DNA of 64,000 nucleotides, taken from contig NW_025947271.1 in assembly GCF_000764305.2 (NCBI RefSeq), positions 1 to 64,000 on the forward strand, written 5' to 3'. The translations under genes and the position numbers were made by a program. The stretch comes from Hyalella azteca (Eukaryota > Arthropoda > Malacostraca > Amphipoda > Hyalellidae). Each line of letters begins with the position of its first letter. Positions within the stretch are counted from its first letter, which is position 1. The notes below the pieces were generated by a model. That model was not told the DNA's origin. It saw only the letters and a program-made list of their open reading frames with translations, and did no database searches. This document shows positions 11,838 through 23,685 of the stretch, piece by piece.

Positions 11838-11965
11838 ACCCAGCCTCATTGGCCGCGAATATATAGAAAGGCAGGATAACGTGAGGTAAAATCGGTAATT
11901 GGGTAAAATAAGGGGATAAGTTGGGGTAAGAGCATGCCGAGGTACGCACACATTCTGGAAGTGGG
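11838..11965 (-). repeat. Inverted copy of repeat at 19110-19238
   Basis: On the minus strand this reads as 19110-19238 does on the plus strand, sharing ATGCTCTTACCCCAACTT and CGCGGCCAATGAGGCTGGGT-like blocks. The two copies bracket the 7-kb retroelement cluster between them. Confidence 0.75.
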
Positions 11966-12069
11966 AAACATATCTTAGCGGTGTAAGCGTTTAGTGAGCC
12001 GTAGGCCTGTCGCCGATTCTTAACATAGCAGAACATTCACAGCTTGTTGCGGTCTTGAACTCACAACTG

Positions 12070-12378
12070 CTACAATTCTGTTTGCTTAACCGAAGAGGAT
12101 CCATCTATCCAGTCTAGCTCTGGATGATTAAAATCACCAACGATCAACGTGTGTGACTTACGGAAAGTCATGCTCGGTAAAAGACTGTTTAGTATTTTAT
12201 CGTTATCAGAAGAACTGTTTGGTGATCTATACACGACGCCTATGAGGAGGCTATCAGGTATTATAGTACTATAGGAAGAATGCAATGCTATGGAATTATC
12301 TGCTAAAAATTGAAGCTTATTTTGAGGTACCAACGACGAGACAATCTGGCCGTAGTGACTGTTGAGTAGTTTGAGCAA
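12070..12378 (-). mobile_element. CR1-like non-LTR retroelement, endonuclease fragment
   Basis: The minus-strand ORF contains GVVYRSPNSSSDND and LIVGDFNHPELDW, which are the central motifs of the APE-type endonuclease of CR1/L2-like elements. Only about 100 residues remain and no RT follows in frame. The missing N-terminal part of such an endonuclease is found at 20022-20429, in a separate relic. Confidence 0.8.
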
Positions 12379-12849
12379 ACTTCTGCTTTGCTTTTAGTGG
12401 AAAAATTACTATCGAGCAGATGGATAGGATATTTGTGCGTACTGAATCCTAGAAGTATCACTTGCATGGGTCACTGTGCACTTGAGATGATCAACCGAAG
12501 CTGTTATTATCTTCAGGTGATCTTTCAATCGAATATGTTTCATTGCAGGCTGGTAAAATGTTTTCTTCCAGCGTAAATGAGGTGCAACTTCCCCTCTACG
12601 CTGGACAATATGACATGATTTCCTCTAATTCAATCAATTCAAAAATAGTTCTAAATGTTTCTGCCATTTCGTACATGATCATAATGTTCATGTTGAAACT
12701 GTTTACCGTCTCGCCCAGCATTCTCACGTTCAAGGCGAAACTGTCTACCATCTCACCATTACACTTACGCAACAAACGTGAAAATGCTAGGCGAGAAGGT
12801 AGACAGTTTCTACATGAACGTTATAATTATGGACGGAATGGTAAAAATA

Positions 12850-14656
12850 TTTAGACCTACAGGTATTTTTGAATTGATTGAATTAGAGGATACGTCATAT
12901 GTCAAGGATACGCAGCAAAGTGGCGTGGTCGACCGTGTCAAACCGGCCATGGTCGGTTAAAGCCATGCCGCAATTTCGCCGCGGTCTGAGAGCACCTTCA
13001 GCACAGCGGTTTCCGTCGCGTGAAGCTGACGGTATGCACACTGGAGGGCAGGCATGGGACCGGACTGCTGAAGATGGTTGTTCAGCTATCGGACCACATC
13101 GCTTTCCAGGAGTATCGACAGGTTGGAGATGAGTCGATATAATTTGGGAATAAAAGTTTCAAAATCAGGTTTTGTCAATAGAGGCGTAATGTAAGCTGAT
13201 TTGAAGTTCATCGGGACAACACCGTTAGTTAGGCAGCGGTTGAAAAGTTCGACCAGAAAAGATGCTAGGGTTACAATATTCCCCTTAAGTAATGACGTCG
13301 GCAGCGGATAGCTGGCACACTGCTTGCACACTGTTAGGCATCGCGCGCACTGCATCGATGACATTGTCAGCTGTGGCGCGAGTGAATTCTAAAAGCACGT
13401 AATTGAACGGGTACGGAGCAAATGTTGCCGGCGGAGCATCGGCTGATGACGCTCGCACAGCAGAAATTTTTCTTTCAAAAACGGCATGGGACTCCTCAAC
13501 GTTTACGACACCCGAATTAAGCATCTGTTTGACCTCTTTCCACGAGTTTATTCAGCGAACGCCACAGCGTTCGAAGGTCGCTGCGTTGTGGGTCGACACT
13601 CTGGCGCCAAAATGGCTCTCTTATCGATCGAAGAAGGTCGACTTAATTGCGTCGCACATCTCGCCAGGTGGAGCCCACAGCAGCTGCAGCAGCAGGATTG
13701 CCCAATCTGTTCGACCGGTAGACAGCCCGCTGCAGCAGTCAAACCACCCGCTCCGAGACCCGACATTCATCGTCGAATCATGGGTCGGAGACTCGTTGGG
13801 GTACCCGAACCGTGTTTACAGGAATGAGGTCATGAGTGCACAAGTCAGCTCGGTATTGTATAGTTGCACAAGGTCGTTGACTGATAGTGCCAACCATGAG
13901 TCAGGCTGAAAAATACGGGACAACTGCAGTTTTTCGCATAAGACATCGCCGTCGAGACCGCGATACGGACGACAGGTAAAGGTTTTGTACACTGGCACCG
14001 GGCGCACACACGGCACTGTCCACTGAAGTAGTCGATAGTCGGATATTGCGATCTCTATGATGTCGACTGGCAGACTTTGAAGGTCAGCACGCGTGATGAC
14101 GACGTCCAGCAGTCCGCCCATGTTGGGCGTCGGCAAGGTCACGTGACAAATCACGCCGAAGGTGGGCAGAAGGTCGTTCAGCTGACGAGCCGACAGGTCG
14201 TCGACGTGATCTGGTCGAATGTTCAAATCACCGATGATAAGGACACGATCAGGGAAAGCCGCAAGTCTGGGGAAGATATCGCTCAATTTGACGAAAAAAT
14301 CGCGCGCCACAGCAACCGATCGAGGACGATACATGGTGACTGCAACGCCTGTAACCTGCTCAAACACGGTGGGTCGGGCGCCGATGTCGTAAATGGTAAG
14401 GTGCACGCCTCAGCTGGCGATGGTGGCAACTCCACCGTAATGCGCCTACAGGGTGTCGGGTTGTATGCGGGGCCGCGCGCGCTCGACTACTTGGAAGTCC
14501 TTCAGTGCAAAGGCGCGTGATGCAAAACGTGCCAGCGTCGTGCCAGTTCTCGGTCAGGAAGATGACATCTAGTGAGTGCGAGCGACAAATGTGAAGAAAC
14601 TCATCAACCTTATTATTCAGCGAACAGTGAGGCAGCCGAACGATAACCGGCGACAC
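12850..14656 (-). mobile_element. GC-rich non-LTR retroelement relic (EN + RT)
   Basis: Minus strand. The endonuclease part spans 14656-13816 in two frames: NKVDEFLHICRSHSLDVIFL at the start, then VLIIGDLNIRPDHVDD after a frameshift near 14500. An RT part lies in 13524-12890 with LFNRCLTNGVVPMNFK, RLISNLSILLE and, further on, an AFDTVDHATLLRIL-type motif, broken by stops. The catalytic YADD region is missing. Its base composition is more GC-rich than the flanks. Confidence 0.75.
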
Positions 14657-15249
14657 GGCTGTACACAGTGGCGTTCAACACGAACACTTAGCAGGTTTTG
14701 AGGCCTACGGGTCAACACAGGCCGATGCTCAGCAGCAGCATTTGCAGACGTTGAGTACGCCGCACACTATTGCCGCCGTAACAACGGTCTATTGCTAGTG
14801 ATGACGAACACACCGTTGTCTCGTACTTCTCGATAAGCGGCAGCAGGACGTCTATTTCGGCCAAAACGGCATCCATGACAAGTCATGCGAGGCGCAGGGG
14901 ACGTCATGATGAGTAAATCTACTCTCTCACATACGTATGGATCAAGGGCTGCAGCAAATGACCGCAGGCCGAGCAGCCGCTTCGCCGAGTAAGCTAACGG
15001 GGCCATGAATAGCAGCCAGATTCAGCTTGGGTCATGAAATAAGCGACCCCACATCTACAGTCAGTGACCCCGCGACTACGCTAAATTCAAGGTGAATATA
15101 GCGAATGCAGAAACTAATACTCACAATATAGTCCTCAAAGGCAAAAACGAACTTACGTCGACGTCATTGGCGACACTTGTTCTTTAACATGGCCTTCTGC
15201 CTACTAATACCGTTGTTGCGCAAAACGTACTGTTGTTGTTTTTATTATT

Positions 15250-18200
15250 GTTGCCCCAGCCGAGCGCGTCAGTCAGGCTGGTCCAGACGGGGCTGGAGTC
15301 AACATGCCACTTGAACGGACCTTCGCCATAGATCTATAATGAGAGTTGTTGGATTGCTGATGCAGTCGAAAAGGTGAGGCACGTCGTCCGACAGAAGATG
15401 GCAGTGTGGACAAATGTTGTTGATCCGGTTTTTGTAGCTATGGAGTAGAATGGAGTGGCCGGACCGAAGTTAGGCAAGTATTCGTCTTGTTTTGCGTGGC
15501 AAAATGGCTTCGGACGGGTCGATTTTTGGCATGGGTGGTTGCCAGCCGTTGAAAAGTACCGAGGCGTGGTAAGTCTCAACTGCGGTTCGGGCGGCATTTG
15601 TATGTAGTGTGTTGCAGGCTGTTGATGGCGGCTGGCATAAGACGGGTTGAATGGTGTCGTGGTAGCGGGCGTGCAGCGATTATTTCCTAATTGTACGAGG
15701 TGGTTGGTTGAGGGTGGTGATGCGGTGGCAAGGGTTGTTGATGTCGTGGCTTTTTACGAGGAATTGTGCGACCAGTAGATCTGAGTGCTGTTGTACTGTT
15801 AGCAATCGGCATTCTGAGTGGAGGTGTCGTTCAGAGGTGATGTTGTGGCATACAGTGATTGTGCGTAGAGCAGCGTTTTTTGTACTGTTTGGAGGCGATT
15901 GAGATTCGAATTGGATGTGACAGGTATCCAGGCCGGGCAGGCATAGTCGATTATTGGGCGGTCAATTGCTTCGTAGGTTTGGAGGAGCGTTTCTTTATCT
16001 TGTCCGTATGTGGTTCCAGAGAAAGCTTTGAGGATATGTTGCGGTTCGAAGCCTTTAAGGCGATGTTTTATTATGGTGGGCGGTGAAGGTGAACATCGTG
16101 TCGAAGGTGAGGCCGAGGATTTTCGGGTTGTGGTTGAGAGGCAGCCCCTGATCGTTGGTTTCCCTTGTTGTGGGTGGTGATTGTATTGAGCGGTGTGAGG
16201 AGTAACGAGCTTGAATGTTGACTTGGAAGCTGAAATTTCATGATTGCGTTTGGTAAAGAAGGAGGTCAGCTCTGGCAGAGAGTTATTGAGTTGTTCGGTA
16301 AGTCGTACGGTGTCGGGTCCGGTTGTGTAGATGGTGAATTTCTCTGCGCAAGAGATTATTTTGATGTTCGGCGGAGGTGGTGGGGCTTTGGAAACGTAGT
16401 GGTTGAAGAGCGACGGGGACAGCATGGATCCTCGTGGTACCCCAGTGTGGATGATTCGTTGTTTCGAGGCATCGGTACGGAATTCGGTGTAGGATGAGCG
16501 CCCATGTAGATAGTTAGTGATCCAGCGTGCGATTGAACGAGGCAGGGTGGAATCGATAAGGTCGTTGACGAGTGTTTGATGGTTGACAGTATCGAAAGCT
16601 TTGCTGAGGCCCTGAGAAGTAATGATAGTGCGGTGGGCAGGATTCTTTTAGTTGAGTCCATTGGTGATGTTTGTCAGGAGAACGAGAGCCGCGGTGGTAG
16701 AGTGACCGGGTCTAAAACTGTGTTGGTGTTCGGCGAGTATAAGGTGTTCGTTGATGATTGGCAGGAGTTATTTTTCGAGAACTTTGACGGCTGGGCAGAG
16801 GAGAGAGATCTGTCGGTACGAGGAGGCTTGATCTTCTGGTTTACCGGGTTTGAGTAGAGGGATCAGTTTAGCGGTGTTGTAGATTTCGGGTATTCGGCAG
16901 GCTCTGAGCGACTCGTTGAATAGTTTTGTCAGGTAGGTAATTCCGTGAGTTCTGAGGTGAAGGATTGTAAGCTTTTTCGGTCCGGTGGCTTTGGAAGGAC
17001 GAGAGTGTTTTATAGCGTTGTGGACGAGGCCTGTGTGGGGCAGTCTGTCAAGTTGAGTCACTTGGTTGAACGTTTCGTGATCCAGTCAAGTTTGTTGGTG
17101 GTATTTTGCGTGGTGTTGGTGAAGAGTATGGGATGCATGCTAGAGGCCAGCATTGCCCAAGACCAGCATATCTTTCATCCTCCTTTCCGTGCGTAAGCCT
17201 GCTAAAGGGCAGAGTAGACTAAGGGATTACATGTTAAAAGACAATAGTACAAATCCCCTTCATGGAAATTAACCAGCGAGCTAATGAGAAGTAAGCCACC
17301 AATATAATCGCTCAACGCCGTATTGAAAACCGTCCAACAGCTCTATCCCATGCCGTCTAACCTAATCACGATTTTCGGTAAGCAACTCCCTACGCCATAA
17401 GGTGCTTGTACACGGGGATAGTGCAGACGGCTAGTAAATCTGGCTAGTGTCGGTTGCTTGGTGACTATCCGGCTAGTAAGCCTGTACACACGAGGAGAGT
17501 ATAAGGTGCCGCTATCTTCTCGTTCGCGCCCGACAGTGAGTCGTTAGAAGCCGTCGAGTGAGGTTTGTGAAGATGGATAGTGTGATCACCTTCAACAACT
17601 TGAGTCTGTACGTCTTTTTTATACACCATATTCTAGCCCTTAAAAATACAGCGTCGGGAACAACTAAACCCTGACTAATAAGGTCTTCTTTCCGTTTCAA
17701 AATACTCGTTTCTCTCTTCATTTTGTTAGAGTAACCATCATGGAAAGCATTATACTTTAATTCATATTTTTGGAATATTTCAAAGAATAATTGAATATCG
17801 TCTGGAATCCACTTTGTTGGATTCCTCTTAGAAACATTATCGTTCAAACAAGCCATGATTCACGTGACCCAAGATACTTTACAGGAGCGGCACAGATGCT
17901 CTCACCATGGCAAAGCAGTGTTGGTTTAAAGTTCGTGTGGTGAGATAGGTCAATTGACTACAGCTGCTTAGGTGCCAGGATGACAATATCTATAGCATTT
18001 AGATGGTTGATGTTGGCTCCAGGGCTGATTTGAGCGTTAATTTGCTGGTCTACGGCTGCGCACCCTGGGAAGATGGGCGGAGCGTGTCTCGTTGTTGCAG
18101 GAGGTTGGTTATTTCTTTTGACAAGCCGGGTTTGGAGGTGATGTGATGGCCAGATGGAACGTTGTATTTGCTTACGTTGAGTACTATTTGCCGAAAGAGT

Positions 18201-18530
18201 TTTTCAGCTGCGGTGACGTCAAGCGGGAGGTCGGCTGTGCGGAAGACTTGTTCGGTTTCGAGGGTGAATTTTTTCCAGTCAACTTTGGCAAAGTTCGTGA
18301 GGGTGATTTTGGAGGGGTTGGCATATTGTCGTAGTCACCTTGCAAGGTGACGTGTTTTGGTAGGTGGTCGGAGGCAAGAGCTGTGGCGGTGGTCCAGCCC
18401 ATGGGGCCATGTGTGAGATCAGGGTGTCCGAGGCGATTGAGATGTCCGGAAATGTGGGTTGTCCGTTGCTTGGTCGCCGGGTCGGGGTGTCCATGTTAAG
18501 GGGTCGCCTGCCGAAGACCACAACTGCCCT
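15250..18530 (-). mobile_element. Jockey-like non-LTR retroelement, decayed, with nested insertion
   Basis: Minus strand, from 5' to 3': endonuclease tail (18521-18190; TPTRRPSNGQPTFPDISIAS, then ASDHLP after a frameshift); RT start (17061-16768; KLIPLLKPGKPEDQASSYR); RT middle spread over several frames (16660-15800; TVNHQTLV-like motif, VPRGSMLSPSLF); and the C-terminal zinc-knuckle-like region (15480-15334; LRSGHS, CPHCHLL, HLFDC, ending DLW). The catalytic FADD box is replaced by a CAEKF-like sequence, so the polymerase is dead. The part around 17160-17950 does not belong to it and is a nested insertion. Confidence 0.85.
17512..17856 (-). CDS. MADF-like DNA-binding ORF inside a nested insertion
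   Basis: This is a 114-residue ORF with the spacing of a MADF/Myb-like domain: an N-terminal helix IQLFFEIFQKYELKYNAF, then YSNKMKRETSILKR, then a Lys/Arg-rich helix. Such domains occur in PIF/Harbinger-type transposons and in host regulators. It lies in DNA (about 17160-17950) that splits a jockey-like element, which suggests it arrived on a transposon. No transposase is present. The assignment is tentative; the C-terminal 30 residues may be read-through. Confidence 0.4.
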   Translation of the reverse strand: MACLNDNVSKRNPTKWIPDDIQLFFEIFQKYELKYNAFHDGYSNKMKRETSILKRKEDLISQGLVVPDAVFLRARIWCIKKTYRLKLLKVITLSIFTNLTRRLLTTHCRARTRR

Positions 18531-18996
18531 GGATGTAATGGACCATCATGATTCCTGCCTTCCGGAACGTAGCCTTCAACACTTCAAGCAGTCCGTATCT
18601 AGGCCGTGGGTCAAACCAGCCCTCGGTCGGTCACTTGTCGAAGGACGATATATTTTGGAACAGAACTATGCTATCTGAAACCTAATCTCAGATGCGGTGA
18701 ACGTAAAATTACGTAATTTAACGATGCCCGGAAGTCAGATTCGATCCGCGGCCTGGTGGTGCACTGCAGGTGGTGGTCGAGGCCGGAGGAGGACAAAGCC
18801 GAGTGGTGCACGGCTGATTGGTGGAGATCCGGAGAGATCCAAGGCGTTCGATTCAGGGCTTATTGGTGCACAAAATTGGTGGTGCACGGCTGCGCTCCCC
18901 ATGTTAAGCTTGCCGCTTTTGGAGTTGCCGAGTTCGTTGGCCATTCCTCGCCACGGGCGTCTTGATTGTTGCAGAACGCACTCCCTACTGATGTCG

Positions 18997-19014
18997 TTCT
19001 AGAACATTCTGGAA
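18997..19014. promoter_or_regulatory. Perfect four-unit heat-shock element
   Basis: TTCTAGAACATTCTGGAA contains four alternating inverted NGAAN pentamers with exact spacing, the binding pattern of an HSF trimer. It lies upstream of the repeat at 19110 in retroelement-rich DNA. Which transcript it would serve is unknown. Confidence 0.5.
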
Positions 19015-19109
19015 ATTGTCGCAAGGATCGTCGTAAACCTCACCAGCACAGCACTGGAGTGGAAACCTTCATGCCCCGCTTCATTACGAAAAATGTAACA
19101 TGTCCCACT

Positions 19110-19238
19110 TCTAGAATATGTTCGTATACCTCCGCATGCTCTTACCCCAACTTGTCACCTTATTTTACCCAATTAGCGATTTTACCTCATGTTGTCCTGC
19201 CTTTCAATGTTTTCGCGGCCAATGAGGCTGGGTTCGGT
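19110..19238 (+). repeat. Inverted partner of repeat at 11838-11965
   Basis: It shares about 125 bases with 11838-11965 in opposite orientation, including TTATTTTACCCAATTA and GGCCAATGAGGCTGGGTT-type blocks. I see no coding content. Confidence 0.75.
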
Positions 19239-19566
19239 GCAGTGGTGGTAAATCGAGATAGGTGAGCAGGTAGGGTCATGTAGCGTTAAATTCTAAGAAG
19301 TGGGTCAAGTTTATTCAGTGGCTGGCGATTTGCGTCTCTTCTGGCTTCAAGGCCTACTACTCCCTCTAGCATTCTTTTTGACGGAAAAAATATGAACTGA
19401 AGTGTAAAGTTTGCTTTGCTGGCCTATGGCATACACCCCTGATATAGTAGATCTTACCTACCCAATATTAAACGCCAAAAAAACTATAGTCTCTTAGCCT
19501 CCCCAACGTCGGTCCAACGGAGATAGTGTACGTTTTAGCATAGCATAGCAATCTCGGCATCAGATG

Positions 19567-20429
19567 TTAGGCTTCCACAGCCTGTTGCCGATTCTGTTGT
19601 GCCTGGTACTCGTTTCTTGGTCCATATTGACTGCTGATCCTTTGATCAGCTCTAATAAAGGTGGGAAGCTCGTCTACACTGTAGACAAGGTCCCGCATAA
19701 CACTGTCCAGTCTGTTCTTAAAGGCATCGACGCTGGGAGCCTCTACCACCTGTGCTGGCAGTCTGTTCCACCTCTCCACCACACGCTGGGTGAAAAACCT
19801 TTGACGAAGACTCGTATTGCAACGCTGCTTCTCCAGTTTGTAATGGTGACCTCTGGTGTTCGTATTCTTTTTCAGTTTTAGTATACTGTTGTCCAATTTA
19901 TAAACATTGTGCGTGTACTTGTAACACTCGATCATATCACCTCTCACTCTTCTGTACGTCATACTCGGTATTTTCATCCGCTCAAGTCTTCTTTCATACT
20001 CAAGATTTTTTAAACCTGGTATTACTCTGGTTGCTCTACGTAACACACTCTCAATGACTTATCCTTCTTTTGAAGTGGTATCTCACACCACACTGATTCC
20101 CTTGCCTTGTCCAAACCTAAATTCAAATTAAAAAGTTGAGCACGAAATGACTTCCTGACCCACACCGCAACTCCCCTGTGACACTGTGCTGTTTGTAAAT
20201 TAGTAAAACAGTCAAAACCCTCAATAGACAGTTCAACTGGCTGAATTTCTGCAACAGGATTCTTGGGTAAAACTTCTGTCACACATATCACATCCAAACT
20301 CTCGCTTTTTATTGTGGCTAAAAGTTCACTTCTTTTATTAATCAATGAGTCAGCATTTGTGTAAAAACACCTTAAAATAGGAACACTATTAGTGTTAAAA
20401 CTGTTGCAATTAAAACTATCTGTAGACAC
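19567..20429 (-). mobile_element. CR1-like element with internal deletion (EN start joined to RT end)
   Basis: The minus-strand ORF 20429-20022 is the start of a CR1-type endonuclease: CFYTNADSLINKRSELL, then LDVICVTEVLPKN. The ORF 20046-19567 is the extreme C-terminus of a CR1-type RT: RRATRVIPGLKNLEYERRLE, RVRGDMIECYK, RFFTQRVVERWNRLP. The rest of EN and all RT motifs are missing between them, at about 20045-20060. The piece ends with the usual HNVYKLDN and RNEYQAQQNR tail. Confidence 0.9.
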
Positions 20430-23400
20430 GCTGTGTACATTTTTACCTCCTTTTAGTCTCTCCTCCTGTCAACTTTTAATTTGAGCCTGGGAGTACAGTG
20501 AGCTCATCCGTCGTCATCACTGTGAGTTATCCAAGCGGCTTCAAGACGAGACATCACGCAGCGTCGGCACAGTCGGTAGTTTGCGCATGCCGGCATCTTG
20601 GCGAGGAACTAGCGCGGCAGCGAGCACGTGTGCTTTTGTTCTAGAACATTCTCAAGGTCATAATTTATATGTGGTATGAGAGTAGGGGTATCTGTCATTT
20701 GTTGAAATGACTAACGTGCTGTACGTAAAATACCTATTTAGCTCTAAAGAAAAAATATGAGTTTTACTAAATATGTAAAAATTTCATTTTAAGGGTTGAT
20801 GCAATGGTAATGCGAATCTGCTTTTTAACTGCGTGCCAAATTGTCAATTCCCCGAGCAGAGAAAATTGTTACGAAATTTTAAGTTTCGTTATTTCATTGT
20901 TGAAATTAGTTAGCCAAACAGACGCCATTAGCATAACGAAGCCTCAAACTAGTGAATGTATGCATAAATATAGCTGAAAGTTGAACCGATGAGAATGAAA
21001 AGAGTGTGAAATCAACTTTATCCTGATTTTTAATGTAAATGTGTAATAAAAAGACAAAAAACGTGTGCAATTGTTATAAAGTTGTCATTTCCAAGAGAAA
21101 AACTCACCTTTTAGTCAATTTTTTTTTATATATAATTGGAAAATACTCTGCAGCATTGTAAAACCCTAGCAAATTTTAATTAGGCACAATGTGCCTGAGT
21201 GAATGGTCGATTATTTACGTTTTTTGCACGCTTTTACGCAAAAAACGGAGAGTTAGGCCTAATGAGGGCGATTTGCGAACACTTGGATGCCAGACGTGTT
21301 TCTTAATCTGCTCTGCTTTGCAGTAACGCTACCATTTTGTACGCGCTCGTGCGCGGCAGGTCGCGATTGGTGGCTACTCCAGCGTCAATTTCTGTCCACC
21401 AATCAGCGGCTAGAACGATCACGTGATCGTTTACGTGTTGACGTCATCAACCACGATAATATTTTCATAATAGCGAAATTGAATAATATTTGAGAACAAC
21501 TTACAAATCCTAAAGATAAATGCGTAACTAATTGACAAAATTGAAAATAATGATCATGTGGCCTCACTCTGAACACTTAATTAGGTTTGGGCGCGAAAAC
21601 TCGTGTTTTCAAGTATAGACTCGCAGCACCTTGGGTTTGCGGAGTGTTCCTGCCGCGAGTGTGCTGGCAAGGCATGTTTTTCGTGTTGGTGTCGGGTTAG
21701 CCGAGACTAGCTACTAGACTACTAGTGGCCGATTCCTCCAAAAATAATATTCAAATTGGTTAAATTAATGTTGAATGATACTTTAAACTGCACATTTATG
21801 CAAAATTGTTGAACTTTAAACCTGGAAAGCAACGAGTTAGACCAAGACTGACAAGGTGACAACCTTCCTTATCATATGTGAGCCAAAATTTAGACTGCCA
21901 GCCTGCTAGGGTAACTTAGCAATTTTTCGAGCATCCAATAATTTTAGGTTTAACAGGAGTTATATTATTTAATGAAAGCGATAAATGTATTGAAATTTGT
22001 ATTTGTAGTAATTTTAATTGTATTGCTCTGCTGCCTGTTTGAGGCTGTTTAACATGACAAATGAGAGAGCTTTTAGTTTTAGAAACTAGTTTATTTCTAA
22101 TTTTCTGATCTAGGCTACTTCAAGATTTACTACTATACTAATCTCATCAAGATCCAGTGATCCACTAATCCCAATTCCCAGTTATATGTTTTTACCAGTT
22201 TTACATATGTACACCATTGAACTAGGAGCTAACTAAGCATTAGCGGTCTAGCCTGAAGCCTCTACCCTCTAGTCTTGATGCCTTGAGCCTTGGTCTCTGC
22301 TGGAAAAATTTGGTATTCTCCATACCCTAGCCTAGGCAGACACAGACACTGGTTCTGTGGTTCAGCTGCACAGCTGCAGCACTTCAGTGGTTGATTTTTC
22401 ATTTCAGTCTAGCCAACCTGTCCCAAGATAGAAAATTTCCTACTTAGCTAATACCAAAATATTGTGGCACAAAAGTGACATAGCCTAATTTGAATAATTT
22501 TGCAATCTCCTATGTCCTATCTTATTATGCAATTTATCTAATAACTATTTGGGATTGGGAAATTATTAATCTAGCAGGAATTGTGCAGCTCCAGAAATTG
22601 CAGCCTGCAGGACAAAAAATTTATGACATTCGAGCCGCGAGATTTCATACCTACTGAAATTATATGATATTAGAGCCGCGATATTTCAGACAAAAATAGG
22701 ACTTCTCCAGACTAGCTGCAGGAAAGCTATAGTTGTGGCTCTTAAATTGGAACAATGTACGTATAACATAAAGCATAATTTTTGTAGAATTCCTGATATT
22801 GATCATTTTATATTGTCAATTTTTGAAAATCATAGGCAGAATTATGAAATTTTTCTTACTTTACTGAAGAAGAAAGTAGGCTAGGCTGCTAGGGGCCTAG
22901 GGCCATAAAGAACTAGTGAAATTGACCATAAAAATGAGTATTTTGTCTCTTTCTACAATGGATTGAATGGAATTGCAGCTCAAAGAAATGGAATCATGGC
23001 TGGCAAACCCAAAATACCACTGCTCAAAAAATCCAGTCATGGCTCACCAAGTAGATATATTCCATGCCAGATGGCAGATGGAAAGTACATAGCATATAAT
23101 ATATATATATTTATTCCAAGGTGACTCCATGTCAGTTGACCTGGTGACCTGAATGACCTGACCTAATGATATCTACTTTCAATATAGACATTAGTAGATG
23201 TTACCAATCATCTACTACACATTCCATCCAAAGATTTTTCTTTGTCCAATATTTTATGTGTAATATGTTAAATTTTGAAAGCCACATAATATATCAATTA
23301 AATAATGTAAAATATGTGAATTTTTGAAAGCCACATAATACCGGTATATCAATTAAGTAATGTAAAATATGTGAAATTTTGAAAGCCACATAATATATCA

Positions 23401-23490
23401 ATTAAATAATGTAAAATATGTGAAATTTTGAAAGCCAGATATTTATTAATATTATATGTTTTAACTACTATATATATAATATTATTTTGT
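20430..23490. other. AT-rich DNA between retroelements and the giant gene
   Basis: No supported gene. A three-unit partial heat-shock element (TTCTAGAACATTC) lies at 20639-20651. Around 20520-20640 and 21590-21720 the sequence is more GC-rich and could hold promoter or 5' noncoding exons of the gene starting at 23686, but nothing decides this. Tandem units lie at 23270-23440. Confidence 0.4.
23270..23440. repeat. Tandem repeat, about 55-60 bp, three units
   Basis: Units of TTTTGAAAGCCACATAATA, then ATCAATTAA and a TGTAAAATATGTGAA block. The second unit has an extra CCGGT. Confidence 0.85.
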
Positions 23491-23685
23491 TCCAGGAATG
23501 ATATCATTTCCTATATTCCAGGTTCATTATATATGACTGTTCAAGCCCACCAGGTTACTGGTGCTGTGAGTAGAATAAATGTTGAATTTATTAATGATTT
23601 ATTCTGTAATTAAATACATAATTAGAAGACTCAAACCAGTTAATTGCTCTTTCTTGTTATTAAATTGTAACAAAATAAGGAAACA

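Noticed and set aside
12543..12960. Small plus-strand ORFs around 12.5-12.9 kb
   Set aside because: They lie in decayed retroelement DNA whose recognisable motifs are on the minus strand.
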